Shown piece by piece: positions 17,744 through 26,328 of a stretch of DNA of 64,000 bases. The position numbers and the translations under genes are program-made. Under the pieces are notes generated by a model. The model made no database searches. It had not been told where the DNA came from and was given only the letters and a program-made list of their open reading frames with translations. The DNA comes from Arthrobacter sp. 131MFCol6.1 (GTDB lineage Bacteria > Actinomycetota > Actinomycetes > Actinomycetales > Micrococcaceae): assembly GCF_000374925.1 (NCBI RefSeq), contig NZ_KB895547.1, forward strand, positions 62,001 to 126,000, given 5' to 3'. Within the stretch, counting starts at the first letter, position 1, and every line of letters starts with the position of its first letter.

Positions 17744-17763
17744 TAGTGGGCAAATGTCCACTA
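17744..17763. promoter_or_regulatory. Palindrome in the pxpA-pucR divergent promoter region
   Basis: TAGTGGGCAAATGTCCACTA has perfect six-base arms around eight bases. It lies 35 bases upstream of the pxpA start and 67 bases upstream of the regulator start, the expected place for an operator of the divergent PucR protein. The sequence shows symmetry only; binding is inferred. Confidence 0.5.
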
Positions 17764-17776
17764 ACTTGGAGAGCAA

Positions 17777-17793
17777 GTGTGCACGATGCACAC
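17777..17793. promoter_or_regulatory. Second palindrome in the pxpA-pucR region
   Basis: GTGTGCA CGA TGCACAC is a perfect seven-base inverted repeat with a three-base centre. It lies 33 bases downstream of the start of the first palindrome and 37 bases before the regulator ATG. The two sites differ in sequence, so they may bind different proteins, or one may be a leader hairpin. Confidence 0.45.
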
Positions 17794-17829
17794 CGAATTC
17801 GGACGGCGGCGGCGCACCGGGAGGGCACG

Positions 17830-19320
17830 ATGAGAGTCTCGGACCTCCTGGCGGAGGATTCACTCCAGCTCCGGCTGCACACGCCTTCCACGGCCAAGAG
17901 CCTGGCGACGTCCATCAGCTACAGCGCACCGGCGGAGTTCCTGGACCCCACCCCCTTCCTGGGTGCCAACTGCCTGCTGATCACCCACGGGATCGGATTC
18001 AACTTCTTTGACCAGCGGACGTGGGACGCCTATGTCGAACGGCTGGCCGGCGTCCCCGTCTGCGCCATCGCATTCGTTACGGGAGTAGCCCACCGGCTGA
18101 TTCCAAAGCCGTTGGTGGAGGCGGCCAAGGCCCACCAGATTCCCCTGTTGGAGGTTCCCAGCGTCGTCCCGGCCCTCCAGCTGCAGCGCTTCGTCACGAG
18201 CGTCCTGGAAGCCGAGCGGTTTGCCCTGACCCGGCAGTCATGGGAGCTGGCCGACAGGTGCGCCAAGGCGGCGCGATCCGGCGGGTCGCTCAGGGCCGTG
18301 CTGGCGCAGGTGGGCGCGGCGGCGGACGGACAATGCGCCGTCTTTGACACCACCGGCGCCTTGGTCAGCTGCTGGCCGGCCGGTTCACGCTGGACGGCCG
18401 AAGACCTCCGGCAGGATGGACGCGGGGCCCCGGGGTCCAGCTTCGCGCTCCCCACCGGCGGCACGGATCATTTTCAGCTGGTGGTCCGGGGCGGGACCAC
18501 CGGGGAACCGCTCGCAACCCTGATCGGGCCGGCGTCCTCCATTCTTGCGATGCAGCTAAACAGTGCGTTCAAGGCCGGCGCCCCGCACCAGGGGAAGCTG
18601 GAGCGCCTCATGCTCCAGCTGGAGGACTGGCAGGGGGTGGCCCTGAAAGAGCTGACACGGACCTTCCGCGCCACGGGGCTGGACGCGCACGCCCCCACAT
18701 TCCTGCTGGCGGCCGAGCCGGACAGGACCCAGCTGCCGAACGCATGGCGGATCCGGCTGGCCGTACAGGATCACCTGAACAATGCCCATGTCTTCACGTA
18801 TCGCGGCTCGATCTACGCCCTCGCCCAGGCCAGGACGGACACCGCGGCGGACTGGCAAGTGATTCCGGACCGGCTGCTGGCCTCGCTCCGGCAGATCGTT
18901 CCCGGGCTCCCCCTCGTCATCAAGGGGCCGCTGCGCAGCGTCGATGAGCTGAGGCTTGGCCTCGCCCATGCCCAGCGGCTGGTCCGGCAGGTCAGCGAGC
19001 CCACCATCGCGGCCCCGATGAGCATCGAGTCCCTGGTGGTGGCCACGGCCGGCAGCGGCGCCCACGCCGCTGCGGAGAATCTGCTCGCGCCGCTCCTGGA
19101 GTACGACCGCGCCAACAACGGCCGGCTGTTGCCCACGCTCAGGGCCTACCTCGACCACGACGCCCAGCCATCGAGGGTCTGCCAGGCGCTGTATATCCAC
19201 CGGAATACCCTCAGCAAGCGGCTGGCCCTGATGTCGCGGCTGCTGAACGTCCGCCTGGACACCCTGGAGGGGCTCACGACCTGCATGCTGGCGGTCCGCA
19301 TCACCGATGCTGCGCCCTGA
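17830..19320 (+). CDS. PucR-family transcriptional regulator of the pxp operon
   Basis: A 496-residue regulator with the PucR layout. An N-terminal PucR sensor domain (MRVSDLLAEDSLQL through the VPSVVPALQLQRFV region) is followed by a middle GGDEF-like CdaR region. A C-terminal helix-turn-helix reads VCQALYIHRNTLSKRLALMSRLL. ATG 17830 has GGGAGGG five bases upstream. PucR proteins respond to purine and allantoin breakdown products in characterised cases. Here the gene is divergent from pxpA, so the likely effector is the operon substrate. Activator or repressor action cannot be told from sequence. Confidence 0.92.
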   Translation: MRVSDLLAEDSLQLRLHTPSTAKSLATSISYSAPAEFLDPTPFLGANCLLITHGIGFNFFDQRTWDAYVERLAGVPVCAIAFVTGVAHRLIPKPLVEAAKAHQIPLLEVPSVVPALQLQRFVTSVLEAERFALTRQSWELADRCAKAARSGGSLRAVLAQVGAAADGQCAVFDTTGALVSCWPAGSRWTAEDLRQDGRGAPGSSFALPTGGTDHFQLVVRGGTTGEPLATLIGPASSILAMQLNSAFKAGAPHQGKLERLMLQLEDWQGVALKELTRTFRATGLDAHAPTFLLAAEPDRTQLPNAWRIRLAVQDHLNNAHVFTYRGSIYALAQARTDTAADWQVIPDRLLASLRQIVPGLPLVIKGPLRSVDELRLGLAHAQRLVRQVSEPTIAAPMSIESLVVATAGSGAHAAAENLLAPLLEYDRANNGRLLPTLRAYLDHDAQPSRVCQALYIHRNTLSKRLALMSRLLNVRLDTLEGLTTCMLAVRITDAAP

Positions 19321-19407
19321 TCACCGCCTACACCGAGGTGCCGGCCCCGCCGTGCCGGCAAGGTCCGTACCGGACCTGTCCGCCCAGTCCAGGCCGCGGC
19401 CCGGCGG

Positions 19408-20190
19408 CTACTTGGCGCGCCGCGCCGGCCCGGCGACGAGCTTTGACGGCAGCACCCGCGCAACCGAGGTCAGGACTTTGTAGCGCTTGCTGGGGATCGA
19501 GACGGCCTTGCCCTTGGCGTTGTCCGCCAGTCCCTCGCTGACCACCTGCCGGGCCTCGAGCCACATCCAGCGCGGCGTCGCCGTCTTGTCCATCCCCATC
19601 CGGTCGTGGAACTCGGTGTGGGTGAAGCCGGGGCACACGGCGGTGACCTTCACCCCGCGCGCGGCGTAGGCCATGTTGGCCGAGCGCGAGAAACTCAGCA
19701 GCCAGGCCTTCGCCGCGGAGTACGTGCCGCGGGGCAGGAAGGCCGCCACGCTGGCGACGTTGATGATCCTGCCGGACTGCCGCCCGAGCATGCCCTGCAG
19801 GGCGGCATGGCTGAGCTCCATGGCGGTTTCGACATGGAGCTTCAGGTGTTTCTTTTCCTCGGCAATGTCGTTGTCCTCGAAGGGCCGCAGCAGGCCGATT
19901 CCCGCGTTGTTGACCAGGATCTCCACCGGCCGGGCCGGGTCGCTGAGGCGCGCGACGACGGCCGCAATCCCGGCGTCGTCGGTCAGGTCCGCGGCGATTG
20001 TCTCCGCCGCGGTCCCGTAGCTGTTCTCCAGCTCCGCCGCCGTGGCCGCGAGGCGGCCGGCGTCGCGGGCCACGAGCACCACACGGTGGCCCTGTTCGGC
20101 AAGCTGGCGGGCGAACTCGGCGCCAAGGCCTGCCGTCGCGCCCGTGACCAGGGCGGTGCTGCCGGGTGTAGAGGCTGTTTGAGGGTTCAT
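19408..20190 (-). CDS. SDR-family NAD(P)-dependent oxidoreductase
   Basis: A 260-residue short-chain dehydrogenase/reductase. The cofactor loop TGATAGLGAEFA and the structural NNAG are present. The catalytic Ser sits in INVASVAAF and the YSAAK motif provides Tyr and Lys. After the basic C-terminus there are no extra domains. The TGxxxGxG with an Arg downstream (VARDAGRL) favours NADP(H). It stands alone between a convergent regulator gene and a minus-strand STAS-like gene. The family does not reveal the substrate. Confidence 0.9.
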   Translation of the reverse strand: MNPQTASTPGSTALVTGATAGLGAEFARQLAEQGHRVVLVARDAGRLAATAAELENSYGTAAETIAADLTDDAGIAAVVARLSDPARPVEILVNNAGIGLLRPFEDNDIAEEKKHLKLHVETAMELSHAALQGMLGRQSGRIINVASVAAFLPRGTYSAAKAWLLSFSRSANMAYAARGVKVTAVCPGFTHTEFHDRMGMDKTATPRWMWLEARQVVSEGLADNAKGKAVSIPSKRYKVLTSVARVLPSKLVAGPARRAK

Positions 20191-20215
20191 AGCGTCAGCC
20201 TAGTCTCGTCCCGGC

Positions 20216-20992
20216 TCAGGCCAGGGCCGTGTCCTGCGCCAGTTCGTCCCCTGCGGGGTCGTCGCCGTCGAGCAGGTGGCGGTTCTGAAGCTCTTCAGCC
20301 GCAAGCTCGTACCAGGTGTGCGCCCCGAAAGACGGGGTGCTGGTGTCGAGGTGGCGGTAGAGAGCGTCGGCGAGCTGGCACAGCGCGGTGTCGGACAGTG
20401 CCCGGACCGTGGCCACAGGATCCAGCGTTCCCTCGAAATACTCCGAAAGCGCCAGCCCATTGATGGAGCCAAGGTCGTCGGCGCCTCCGGTTTCCGCGAC
20501 CAGCGGGCTGTTGGCCTCCGCCAGCCCGGAGCCGGGTCCGGAGTCGGGCCCGGAGCCGGGCCCGACGTCGAGCAGTCCGGCAGCTTCGCTGTATTCGTTC
20601 CCGGCGACGGCGACGGGAGCCGGGCGGTAGCCGGTGTCGAGTCCGGCGAGGACTTCGGCGTCGGCACCGACGTGCACGAGGCAGATTGGCAGCACGGCCG
20701 GCTCGTCCAGGGCGAAACGGAGCGGCCCTGCCTCTGCGGAGTCCGCGGGGTCGGCAGAGGGCAGGTGTCCGGCATCCGCGATCCGCCGGAGCTCCAGCAG
20801 CACTTCCGGGTCCAGGTGGGAGGCGCCATGGAGGTCGATGACCACGACGGCGCCCGGTTCGAGGCGGCAGGCGCGGCGCACGATATGCAGGAGGGCTGCT
20901 GAATCAGACTGGGTAACGCAACCGGTAATTTCGAGGGTGACCTGTGCGGGATCGACGTCCACCCGGACAAGCACACGCAGTTTATGGTTCAT
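20216..20992 (-). CDS. Hypothetical protein with STAS-like N-terminus
   Basis: A 258-residue cytosolic protein. The first 85 residues (LRVLVRVDVDPAQVTLEI, then AVVVIDLHGASHLDPEVLLELRR) resemble a STAS or anti-sigma-antagonist fold. The position of the usually phosphorylated serine reads GASHLD, so a serine is present. The middle is Gly/Pro/Ser-rich with a short PGSGPDSGPGSG repeat. The last 80 residues are acidic and helical. I place the start at ATG 20992 because GGAG lies eight bases upstream. Function unknown; a role in partner-switching would be a guess. Confidence 0.75.
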   Translation of the reverse strand: MNHKLRVLVRVDVDPAQVTLEITGCVTQSDSAALLHIVRRACRLEPGAVVVIDLHGASHLDPEVLLELRRIADAGHLPSADPADSAEAGPLRFALDEPAVLPICLVHVGADAEVLAGLDTGYRPAPVAVAGNEYSEAAGLLDVGPGSGPDSGPGSGLAEANSPLVAETGGADDLGSINGLALSEYFEGTLDPVATVRALSDTALCQLADALYRHLDTSTPSFGAHTWYELAAEELQNRHLLDGDDPAGDELAQDTALA

Positions 20993-21117
20993 GGGGGTAC
21001 TCCAAAGTGACCTGTCCAAGAGCCAACTGCATAACTCTGGTCAAACTTTACGAGGTTGTTCTCCAGCTCACAAGCGGGCAGGCCGCCGGCGCCGTTCCGG
21101 CTTCCCGGGCCAGGCGC

Positions 21118-21462
21118 TCAGGCTCCCTCGGGGACCCGTTCCGGCCAGTCCACATACTGGTGGTACGACTCATGTTTGCGCAGGTAGCGGTACATGAACG
21201 GGCAATTCGGGATGATCCGTTTGCCGGATGCAACCACGTCATCGAGGGCGAAGTGCGCCAGCACTTTGGCGAGCCCTTGGCCCTGGAACTGCTCTGCTGT
21301 ATCCGTGTGGATAAAGTCGATATGCCCCGGTCTGTCGATGAAGCGCACCTGGACGGCAAGCTTGCCGCCGACACGGAGTTCGTAACGGTGCAGCTCGTCG
21401 TTCCGGGTGGTGGAGACGTCCGGGGCGAAGGTATCTTCCGTGGTTGCCGAGTTCTCCGTCAT
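21118..21462 (-). CDS. Small GNAT-like N-acetyltransferase
   Basis: A 114-residue protein of the short acetyltransferase type (YidJ/Acetyltransf_CG). RYELRVGGKLAVQVRFIDRPGHIDFIHT leads into FQGQGLAKVLAHFALDD, the acetyl-CoA loop. NCPFMYRYLRKHESY follows, the conserved tail of this subfamily. The start overlaps the upstream acyltransferase stop by four bases, so the two are translated together. The targets of such small GNATs are unknown; their length is too short for a full GNAT fold with an elaborate acceptor site. Confidence 0.88.
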   Translation of the reverse strand: MTENSATTEDTFAPDVSTTRNDELHRYELRVGGKLAVQVRFIDRPGHIDFIHTDTAEQFQGQGLAKVLAHFALDDVVASGKRIIPNCPFMYRYLRKHESYHQYVDWPERVPEGA

Positions 21463-22799
21463 GGTTCGACATTGGCACTTAATGGCGGGCGTGGCAATGG
21501 CGGTTCCGATCCGCCCTGCCCGTCAGGCGGCGTTGTGAGCCGAACCGGAATCCGGCCCAGGAGCACGACGGCGAGCGCGAAGCAGGCGGCGCCCCCGCCG
21601 AGGAGCCCGGGCGTGAGCCCGGTGAGCGCAGCGTTGACTGCCGGGACAAAAACGGCGACGGCGGCGAGCAGCACGGCGGCCGCCGGCCTGCTCGGCGACG
21701 GTCCGGACGCCGTCGGACGCTCCTCCAACCTGCCAAACAATGCCACCACCGGCAGCAGCAGCGCGATGACTCCCGTCAGCACCAGGGGCCGCCCCCACCA
21801 CCAGGCCGCGCTCCCTCCGGCCGGCTGGGGGAAATCCGTCAGCAGCAGCACCCCGGACATTGCCGCCAGCAGCGGCAGATGCCACAAATAGACAGTCATG
21901 GACCGCCGGCCGGCCACGCCCATCATCCGGCGCACCCCGGCCATGGACGCGATCCGGGACAGCCCCGGCCGGAAGAGCTGGAGGGCGGCGGCCTGCGAGA
22001 TGCCCAGGAGCAGCAGCGTCACATTGGGCGGATTGAGGTTCACCAGCATGTTCCCGGAATACAGCCCCAGCAAGACCAGCAACCCCAGCAGCATGTTGCT
22101 GGCCACCATGATGCCGAAGTGCGCCGGCCGGCCCGGCAGCAGCCGCGGGCCATCTGCCACGATGAATCCGAGCTGCTGCACGGCGCACCACAGGAACACC
22201 ATGTTCAGGTATGCCAGCAGCGGCAGCACTCCCCGCAGGCAGTCGACTGTCACCACCAGGGCGGTGAGACCGGCGAGGGTCAGCCACGGCGCGCGGGCGT
22301 GGAGGGCCGCCAGCCAGGGAAGGTTGAGTTGCGCGGCGAGGTAGGCGGCCAGGAACCACAGCGGCATGCCGGCTCCGCTGGTGAGCAGCTCGATGACCTG
22401 GGGGTCAACCCCTGCGAGGCGGGCCGCCGACAGGCCAAGGAACATGACCGCCAGCAGGACGGCGGCCGGACGGATCAGGCGCAGCAGCCGGCCCTGCATG
22501 AAATCGAAGGCCGTGCCGCCCCTGGCGCGGAGCCGGCGCCAGGACTGCAGCCCGGTGATGCCGCCGGCCACAAAGAACAGCGGCATGATCTGGAAGACCC
22601 ACACCACAGGTTCAAACCAGTGCTGATCGCCCAGGGTGTTTTCGGAGGTCACGGTGCCGTCCGGGTGCAGCACGGGACTCACCATCATGGTGTGGGCCAC
22701 CACCACCAACGCCAGGCAAAAGAACCGGACAAGATCGATCACCGGGTCGCGGTCCGGCATCGGCGCCGGGCCGCCGGCTGGCCGCTGCTGCGCAAGCAT
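21459..22799 (-). CDS. Acyltransferase-3 family membrane protein
   Basis: A 446-residue integral membrane acyltransferase with about 10-11 hydrophobic helices. RDPVIDLVRFFCLALVVVAH carries the conserved Arg and His of the acyltransferase-3 family near the N-terminus. SMTVYLWHLPLL near residue 300 is the second hallmark. These enzymes add acyl groups to sugars or lipids at the membrane. ATG 22799 is preferred because GAGGGG lies five bases upstream; an earlier ATG pair 36 bases upstream has no ribosome site. It is coupled to the small GNAT gene downstream. The acceptor is not identifiable. Confidence 0.88.
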   Translation of the reverse strand: MLAQQRPAGGPAPMPDRDPVIDLVRFFCLALVVVAHTMMVSPVLHPDGTVTSENTLGDQHWFEPVVWVFQIMPLFFVAGGITGLQSWRRLRARGGTAFDFMQGRLLRLIRPAAVLLAVMFLGLSAARLAGVDPQVIELLTSGAGMPLWFLAAYLAAQLNLPWLAALHARAPWLTLAGLTALVVTVDCLRGVLPLLAYLNMVFLWCAVQQLGFIVADGPRLLPGRPAHFGIMVASNMLLGLLVLLGLYSGNMLVNLNPPNVTLLLLGISQAAALQLFRPGLSRIASMAGVRRMMGVAGRRSMTVYLWHLPLLAAMSGVLLLTDFPQPAGGSAAWWWGRPLVLTGVIALLLPVVALFGRLEERPTASGPSPSRPAAAVLLAAVAVFVPAVNAALTGLTPGLLGGGAACFALAVVLLGRIPVRLTTPPDGQGGSEPPLPRPPLSANVEP

Positions 22800-22909
22800 G
22801 GCACCCCTCGGGAAGGCAGGCTGTGTTGCCATCATTGTCGGCGAGGGGCGCCATGCGTGCCAGAGCAGTTTGGCCCGGATGCGCGCCGGTCGCGGGCCAG
22901 TTCAGGGCG

Positions 22910-23794
22910 TCAGCGCGAGAGTGTGGCCAGGGCGGTGGCCGCGAAGGTCCTGGCCGAGACATTCCACAGGCCCAGCAGTGCCTGGAGGTTCTCGCCGTCG
23001 GCCCGGTGCGCTGTGGTCTGTTCCTCAAGGACCGCCAGGACGCCGGTGCGCAGCTCGGTGTTGAAGTTGACCTTGCCCACGTTCATCGCCGCGGCCTTGA
23101 CCAGTTCCTCGGCCGGAATGCCGGAGGCGCCGTGCAGGACCAGCGGGATCCGGGTCCGCACGGCGATGTCCTGCAGCACATCCCAGCGCAGCCGGGGCTC
23201 GCCTTTGTACTTGCCATGGACATTGCCCACGGCCACGGCGAGCAGCTGCGCCCCGGTGCGGGCCACGAAGTCCTCCACCTGGGCGGAGTCGGTGAGCCCG
23301 GCGGGGGCGTCCGCCACTGTGCTGCCTGCGCTGTCCGCGGCGGCGGTCCCGAAGGCCCGGTCCTCGTCGCCGGCGAGTCCGCCGAGTTCTGCTTCAATGA
23401 CGACGTCGGCCCGGCCCTGCGCCGCCAAGGCGGCCCGGAGGTTCCGGACCAGGGCGATGTTGTCCTCGTACGGCAGCGAGGACCCGTCGACCAGCACCGA
23501 GTCGGCCCCGGCGCTGACGGCGTCGGCGATCACCTGCGGGTCGGTGGCATGATCCAGCTGCACCGCAATCGGCACGGAGGCTGCGTCGGCGAGTCCGCGC
23601 AGGGCGGCGATCAGCCGCAGCCCGTTGGGCGTTGCCGCGGTCTTCGGCGCGACCAGCAGGATGGCGCCACGGCCGGATTCCTCGGCCGCCCCCACCACGG
23701 CGAGCGCGGTGGTGAAGTCGTAGCAGGTGAACGCCGGAACGGCAGAGCCTTGCTGCAGGGCGCCGGCCACCAGGGTGTCGAGTTGGGTACGCAT
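22910..23794 (-). CDS. Class II (metal-dependent) aldolase, fructose-bisphosphate aldolase family
   Basis: A 294-residue class II aldolase of the FBA/tagatose-bisphosphate type. The metal and catalytic sites read QLDHATD, EAELGGLAGDED, VAVGNVHGKYKG and LHGASGIPAEE, each with the expected His, Glu or Gly. The start shares one base with the GntP permease stop (TGATG). In the operon with a DUF1537 kinase and an LtnD-like dehydrogenase it probably cleaves or processes a phosphorylated oxo-acid sugar to dihydroxyacetone phosphate or a similar product. In the known pathways that step is done by an unrelated AraD-type aldolase (OtnC). The substrate assignment is inference. Confidence 0.9.
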   Translation of the reverse strand: MRTQLDTLVAGALQQGSAVPAFTCYDFTTALAVVGAAEESGRGAILLVAPKTAATPNGLRLIAALRGLADAASVPIAVQLDHATDPQVIADAVSAGADSVLVDGSSLPYEDNIALVRNLRAALAAQGRADVVIEAELGGLAGDEDRAFGTAAADSAGSTVADAPAGLTDSAQVEDFVARTGAQLLAVAVGNVHGKYKGEPRLRWDVLQDIAVRTRIPLVLHGASGIPAEELVKAAAMNVGKVNFNTELRTGVLAVLEEQTTAHRADGENLQALLGLWNVSARTFAATALATLSR

Positions 23795-25260
23795 CAGGCG
23801 CTCAGTCCTCCCACCAGCATCCAGGCGACGAATGTCAGGGCGAAGCCTGCCAGTCCCAGCACGGTGGTGAGCACGGTCCAGGTCCTGAGGCCGTCGGCGA
23901 CGGTCAGCCCGTAGTACCGCACAACCACCCAGAAACCGGCGTCGGTCACGTGCGAGAGGCCGAGGGCGCCGAAGCCGATGGCGATCACGATCACGGCGGT
24001 CTGCGCCGGCGTGTAGCCGCCGCCGGCCACGGCGGAGGAGAGCAGGCCGGCCGTGGTGACGATCGCGACCGTGGCCGAGCCCTGGGCTGCGCGGAGCGCG
24101 AGGGAGATGATGAAGCCAAGCAGCAGCAGCGGAACGCCGAGCGTGTCGAGGGATTCGGAGAGCGCCTTGCCGATTCCGCTCACCTGCAGGACGCTGCCGA
24201 ACACGCCGCCTGCCGCGACGACCAGGAGGATGGAGGCGATCGGCGGCAGGGCGCCTTCGAAGATTTCGCCGGTTTCCACGAGCGACCACCGGCGGCGGAC
24301 GGCGAGCAGGTAGAAGGACAGGGCGACGGCAACCAGAAGGGCGAAGACGGGGTTGCCGACGAACGCCGCGACGCCGTACCAGAAGTCGTTCTTGTCGATC
24401 ACGAGGGTGCCGACGGTGCCGAGGAGGATCAGCGCGATCGGGGTGGCGATGAGGAAGATGATCAGTCCCGGACGGGGCGGGGCCAGGGCTTTGCTGCCCG
24501 GGCCCTCGTGACCAACACGGACCACGGTTGCCGAGCCGAACTCGTCCACCTGGGTTTTGACGGCTGGCAGCAGCTCGTAGGTCTTGCGGTTCATGATGGA
24601 TGCGACCCAGTAGGACAGGAAGCCCAGGGGCACGCAGATCGTCAGCGAGATCAGGGCGATCAGTCCGATGTCGGCGCCGAGCACGCCGGCACCGGCGACA
24701 ATCCCCGGGTGCGGGGGCACGGCCACGTGGATGGCCAGCATGATGCCGGCCATGGGCAGGCCGAACTTCACCGGGTGGACGTTGGCGATTTTGGCGAAGG
24801 CGTAGACGACCGGCACCAGGACGATGATGCCGACCTCGAAGAACACCGGAATCGCGACCAGGAAGCCGACTGCGGTGAGGGCCACGGCCACCCGCCGGGC
24901 GCCGAGCTTGGCTGTGAAGTGGTCGGCGAGGGACTGGACGCCGCCGGAGACCTCGATCATCCGCCCCAGGATCGCGCCGAGCGCAATCAGGAGGGCGACC
25001 TTGCCCATGGTGCCTCCCACCCCGGCGGCCACCACGGTGAAGACGTCCTTGAGCGGGATCTGCGCGGCCACGGCCACCAGGATGCTCACGGTCAGCAGGG
25101 CCACGAAGGCCTGGATCTTGAAGCGGATGATCATCACCAGCAGCAGGGCGACACCGGCGGCCGCGATTGTCAGCAGCAGCGGAGTTCCCAGCTCCACGGC
25201 CGGCTTGATGACGGGCGCGTCTGCGGCGCGCACCATCAGGGAATTGAGCAGGGGGGTCAT
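23794..25260 (-). CDS. GntP-family acid-sugar permease
   Basis: A 488-residue GntP-type proton symporter with about 12-14 hydrophobic helices. IEVSGGVQSLADHFTAKLG, VFFEVGIIVLVPVVY and AVPPHPGIVAGAG are characteristic, as is RAAQGSATVAIVTTAG in the second half. GntP carriers import gluconate and other sugar acids. In this operon the cargo is likely a C4 acid such as threonate or erythronate. AAAGGAG precedes the ATG. Two stem-loops separate it from the upstream dehydrogenase gene and may tune its share of the transcript. Confidence 0.92.
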   Translation of the reverse strand: MTPLLNSLMVRAADAPVIKPAVELGTPLLLTIAAAGVALLLVMIIRFKIQAFVALLTVSILVAVAAQIPLKDVFTVVAAGVGGTMGKVALLIALGAILGRMIEVSGGVQSLADHFTAKLGARRVAVALTAVGFLVAIPVFFEVGIIVLVPVVYAFAKIANVHPVKFGLPMAGIMLAIHVAVPPHPGIVAGAGVLGADIGLIALISLTICVPLGFLSYWVASIMNRKTYELLPAVKTQVDEFGSATVVRVGHEGPGSKALAPPRPGLIIFLIATPIALILLGTVGTLVIDKNDFWYGVAAFVGNPVFALLVAVALSFYLLAVRRRWSLVETGEIFEGALPPIASILLVVAAGGVFGSVLQVSGIGKALSESLDTLGVPLLLLGFIISLALRAAQGSATVAIVTTAGLLSSAVAGGGYTPAQTAVIVIAIGFGALGLSHVTDAGFWVVVRYYGLTVADGLRTWTVLTTVLGLAGFALTFVAWMLVGGLSA

Positions 25261-25287
25261 GAAGAGGTGTCTCCTTTGACAATGTCG

Positions 25288-25357
25288 CCCAACGAGTCAG
25301 TCGTTGGGGAACAGTGGCGGGTGGGACCCGGCGACGGCGGAGGGGGGACCGCCGTCG
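25288..25357 (-). other. Two stem-loops between the dehydrogenase and GntP genes
   Basis: CCCAACGA 25288-25295 pairs with TCGTTGGG 25301-25308 around five bases. CGACGGCGG 25332-25340 pairs with CCGCCGTCG 25349-25357 around eight. Both are perfect and lie in the 116-base gap within the operon, so they may be RNA-processing or partial-termination signals. Confidence 0.55.
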
Positions 25358-25376
25358 TCGGGCGCGGAAAGTCTGG

Positions 25377-26276
25377 TTAGGCGGTGCGCCTGGTGGGCGC
25401 GACGACCTTGATGACGGCGGAGTCGTCGGCGGCGGCGAGGCCCTGGGCCTGGCCGAGGAGGTAGAGCTGCTCGGCGGCGGCGGCCACCGGGGCGGCGAGG
25501 CCTGCTGCGCGCGTGGCCTTGCCGACGATCCCCATGTCCTTGACGAAGATGTCCAGCCGGCTGAGGACTTCGGCGCCGTTCTCGGTGTAGGCCTCCAGGA
25601 TGCGCGGGCCGCGGTTGGAGAGCATGAAGGAGCCCGCCGCGCCGGCTTCGAGGGCGGCGAGGGTCTTGGCCTGGTCCAGGCCCAGGGCGTCGGCCAGGGC
25701 CATTGCCTCGGCGGCGGCTGCGATGTGGATGCCGCAGAGCAACTGGTTGACGGTCTTGAGGGCCTGGCCGTCGCCGGGCTTGTCGCCGACCACGGTCAGG
25801 GTGGAGGCCAGCAGCTCAAGGGCCGGGCGGGCCTTTTCCTGGGCCTCGGGCGATGCGCCCACCACGATCAGCAGGTCGCCTTCGCCGGCACGCTTGGGGC
25901 CGCCGGACAGCGGGGCGTCAACCAGTTCGACGCCGTATTCGGCCAGGCGGTCGACGGCGGCCGGGATGGCCTCGGTGCCCACGGTGCTGCCCAGGATCAC
26001 GACGGCGCCCGGCTTGAGCACGGAGGCCACGCCGTTTTCGCCGAACAGGACATCGCCCAGCTGTTCACCGTTGCGCACTGCCAGCAGCAGCGCGTCGGCG
26101 CCTTCCGAGGCTTCCCGTGCGGAGGCGAACGTGCGGATGCCGGCCTCTTCGGCCAGCTTCAGGCGCGGCTCGGCGATGTCGAAGCCGTGGACGGTGAGCT
26201 CGCTGGCCAGGCGCGTGGCCATGGGCAGGCCCATGGCGCCAAGGCCCAGGACGGTGATGGTGTAGTTGCTGGTCAT
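25377..26276 (-). CDS. LtnD-like NAD(P)-dependent dehydrogenase (beta-hydroxyacid family)
   Basis: A 299-residue beta-hydroxyacid dehydrogenase. The Rossmann loop GLGAMGLPMA is near the N-terminus and the substrate loop reads DAPLSGGPKRAGEG. The catalytic Lys is in QALKTVNQLL with the conserved Asn. KDMGIVGKATRAAG closes the domain. The closest type is L-threonate dehydrogenase or tartronate-semialdehyde reductase. I chose ATG 26276, with GGAG seven bases upstream, over a longer in-frame leader. Together with the kinase it fits the known order: oxidation of a C4 sugar acid, then phosphorylation. Confidence 0.92.
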   Translation of the reverse strand: MTSNYTITVLGLGAMGLPMATRLASELTVHGFDIAEPRLKLAEEAGIRTFASAREASEGADALLLAVRNGEQLGDVLFGENGVASVLKPGAVVILGSTVGTEAIPAAVDRLAEYGVELVDAPLSGGPKRAGEGDLLIVVGASPEAQEKARPALELLASTLTVVGDKPGDGQALKTVNQLLCGIHIAAAAEAMALADALGLDQAKTLAALEAGAAGSFMLSNRGPRILEAYTENGAEVLSRLDIFVKDMGIVGKATRAAGLAAPVAAAAEQLYLLGQAQGLAAADDSAVIKVVAPTRRTA

Positions 26277-26328
26277 GGTGTTCTCCATCGAATGACGTGT
26301 TGTGGCGTGCGGTGTTGATCGTGCGGGG

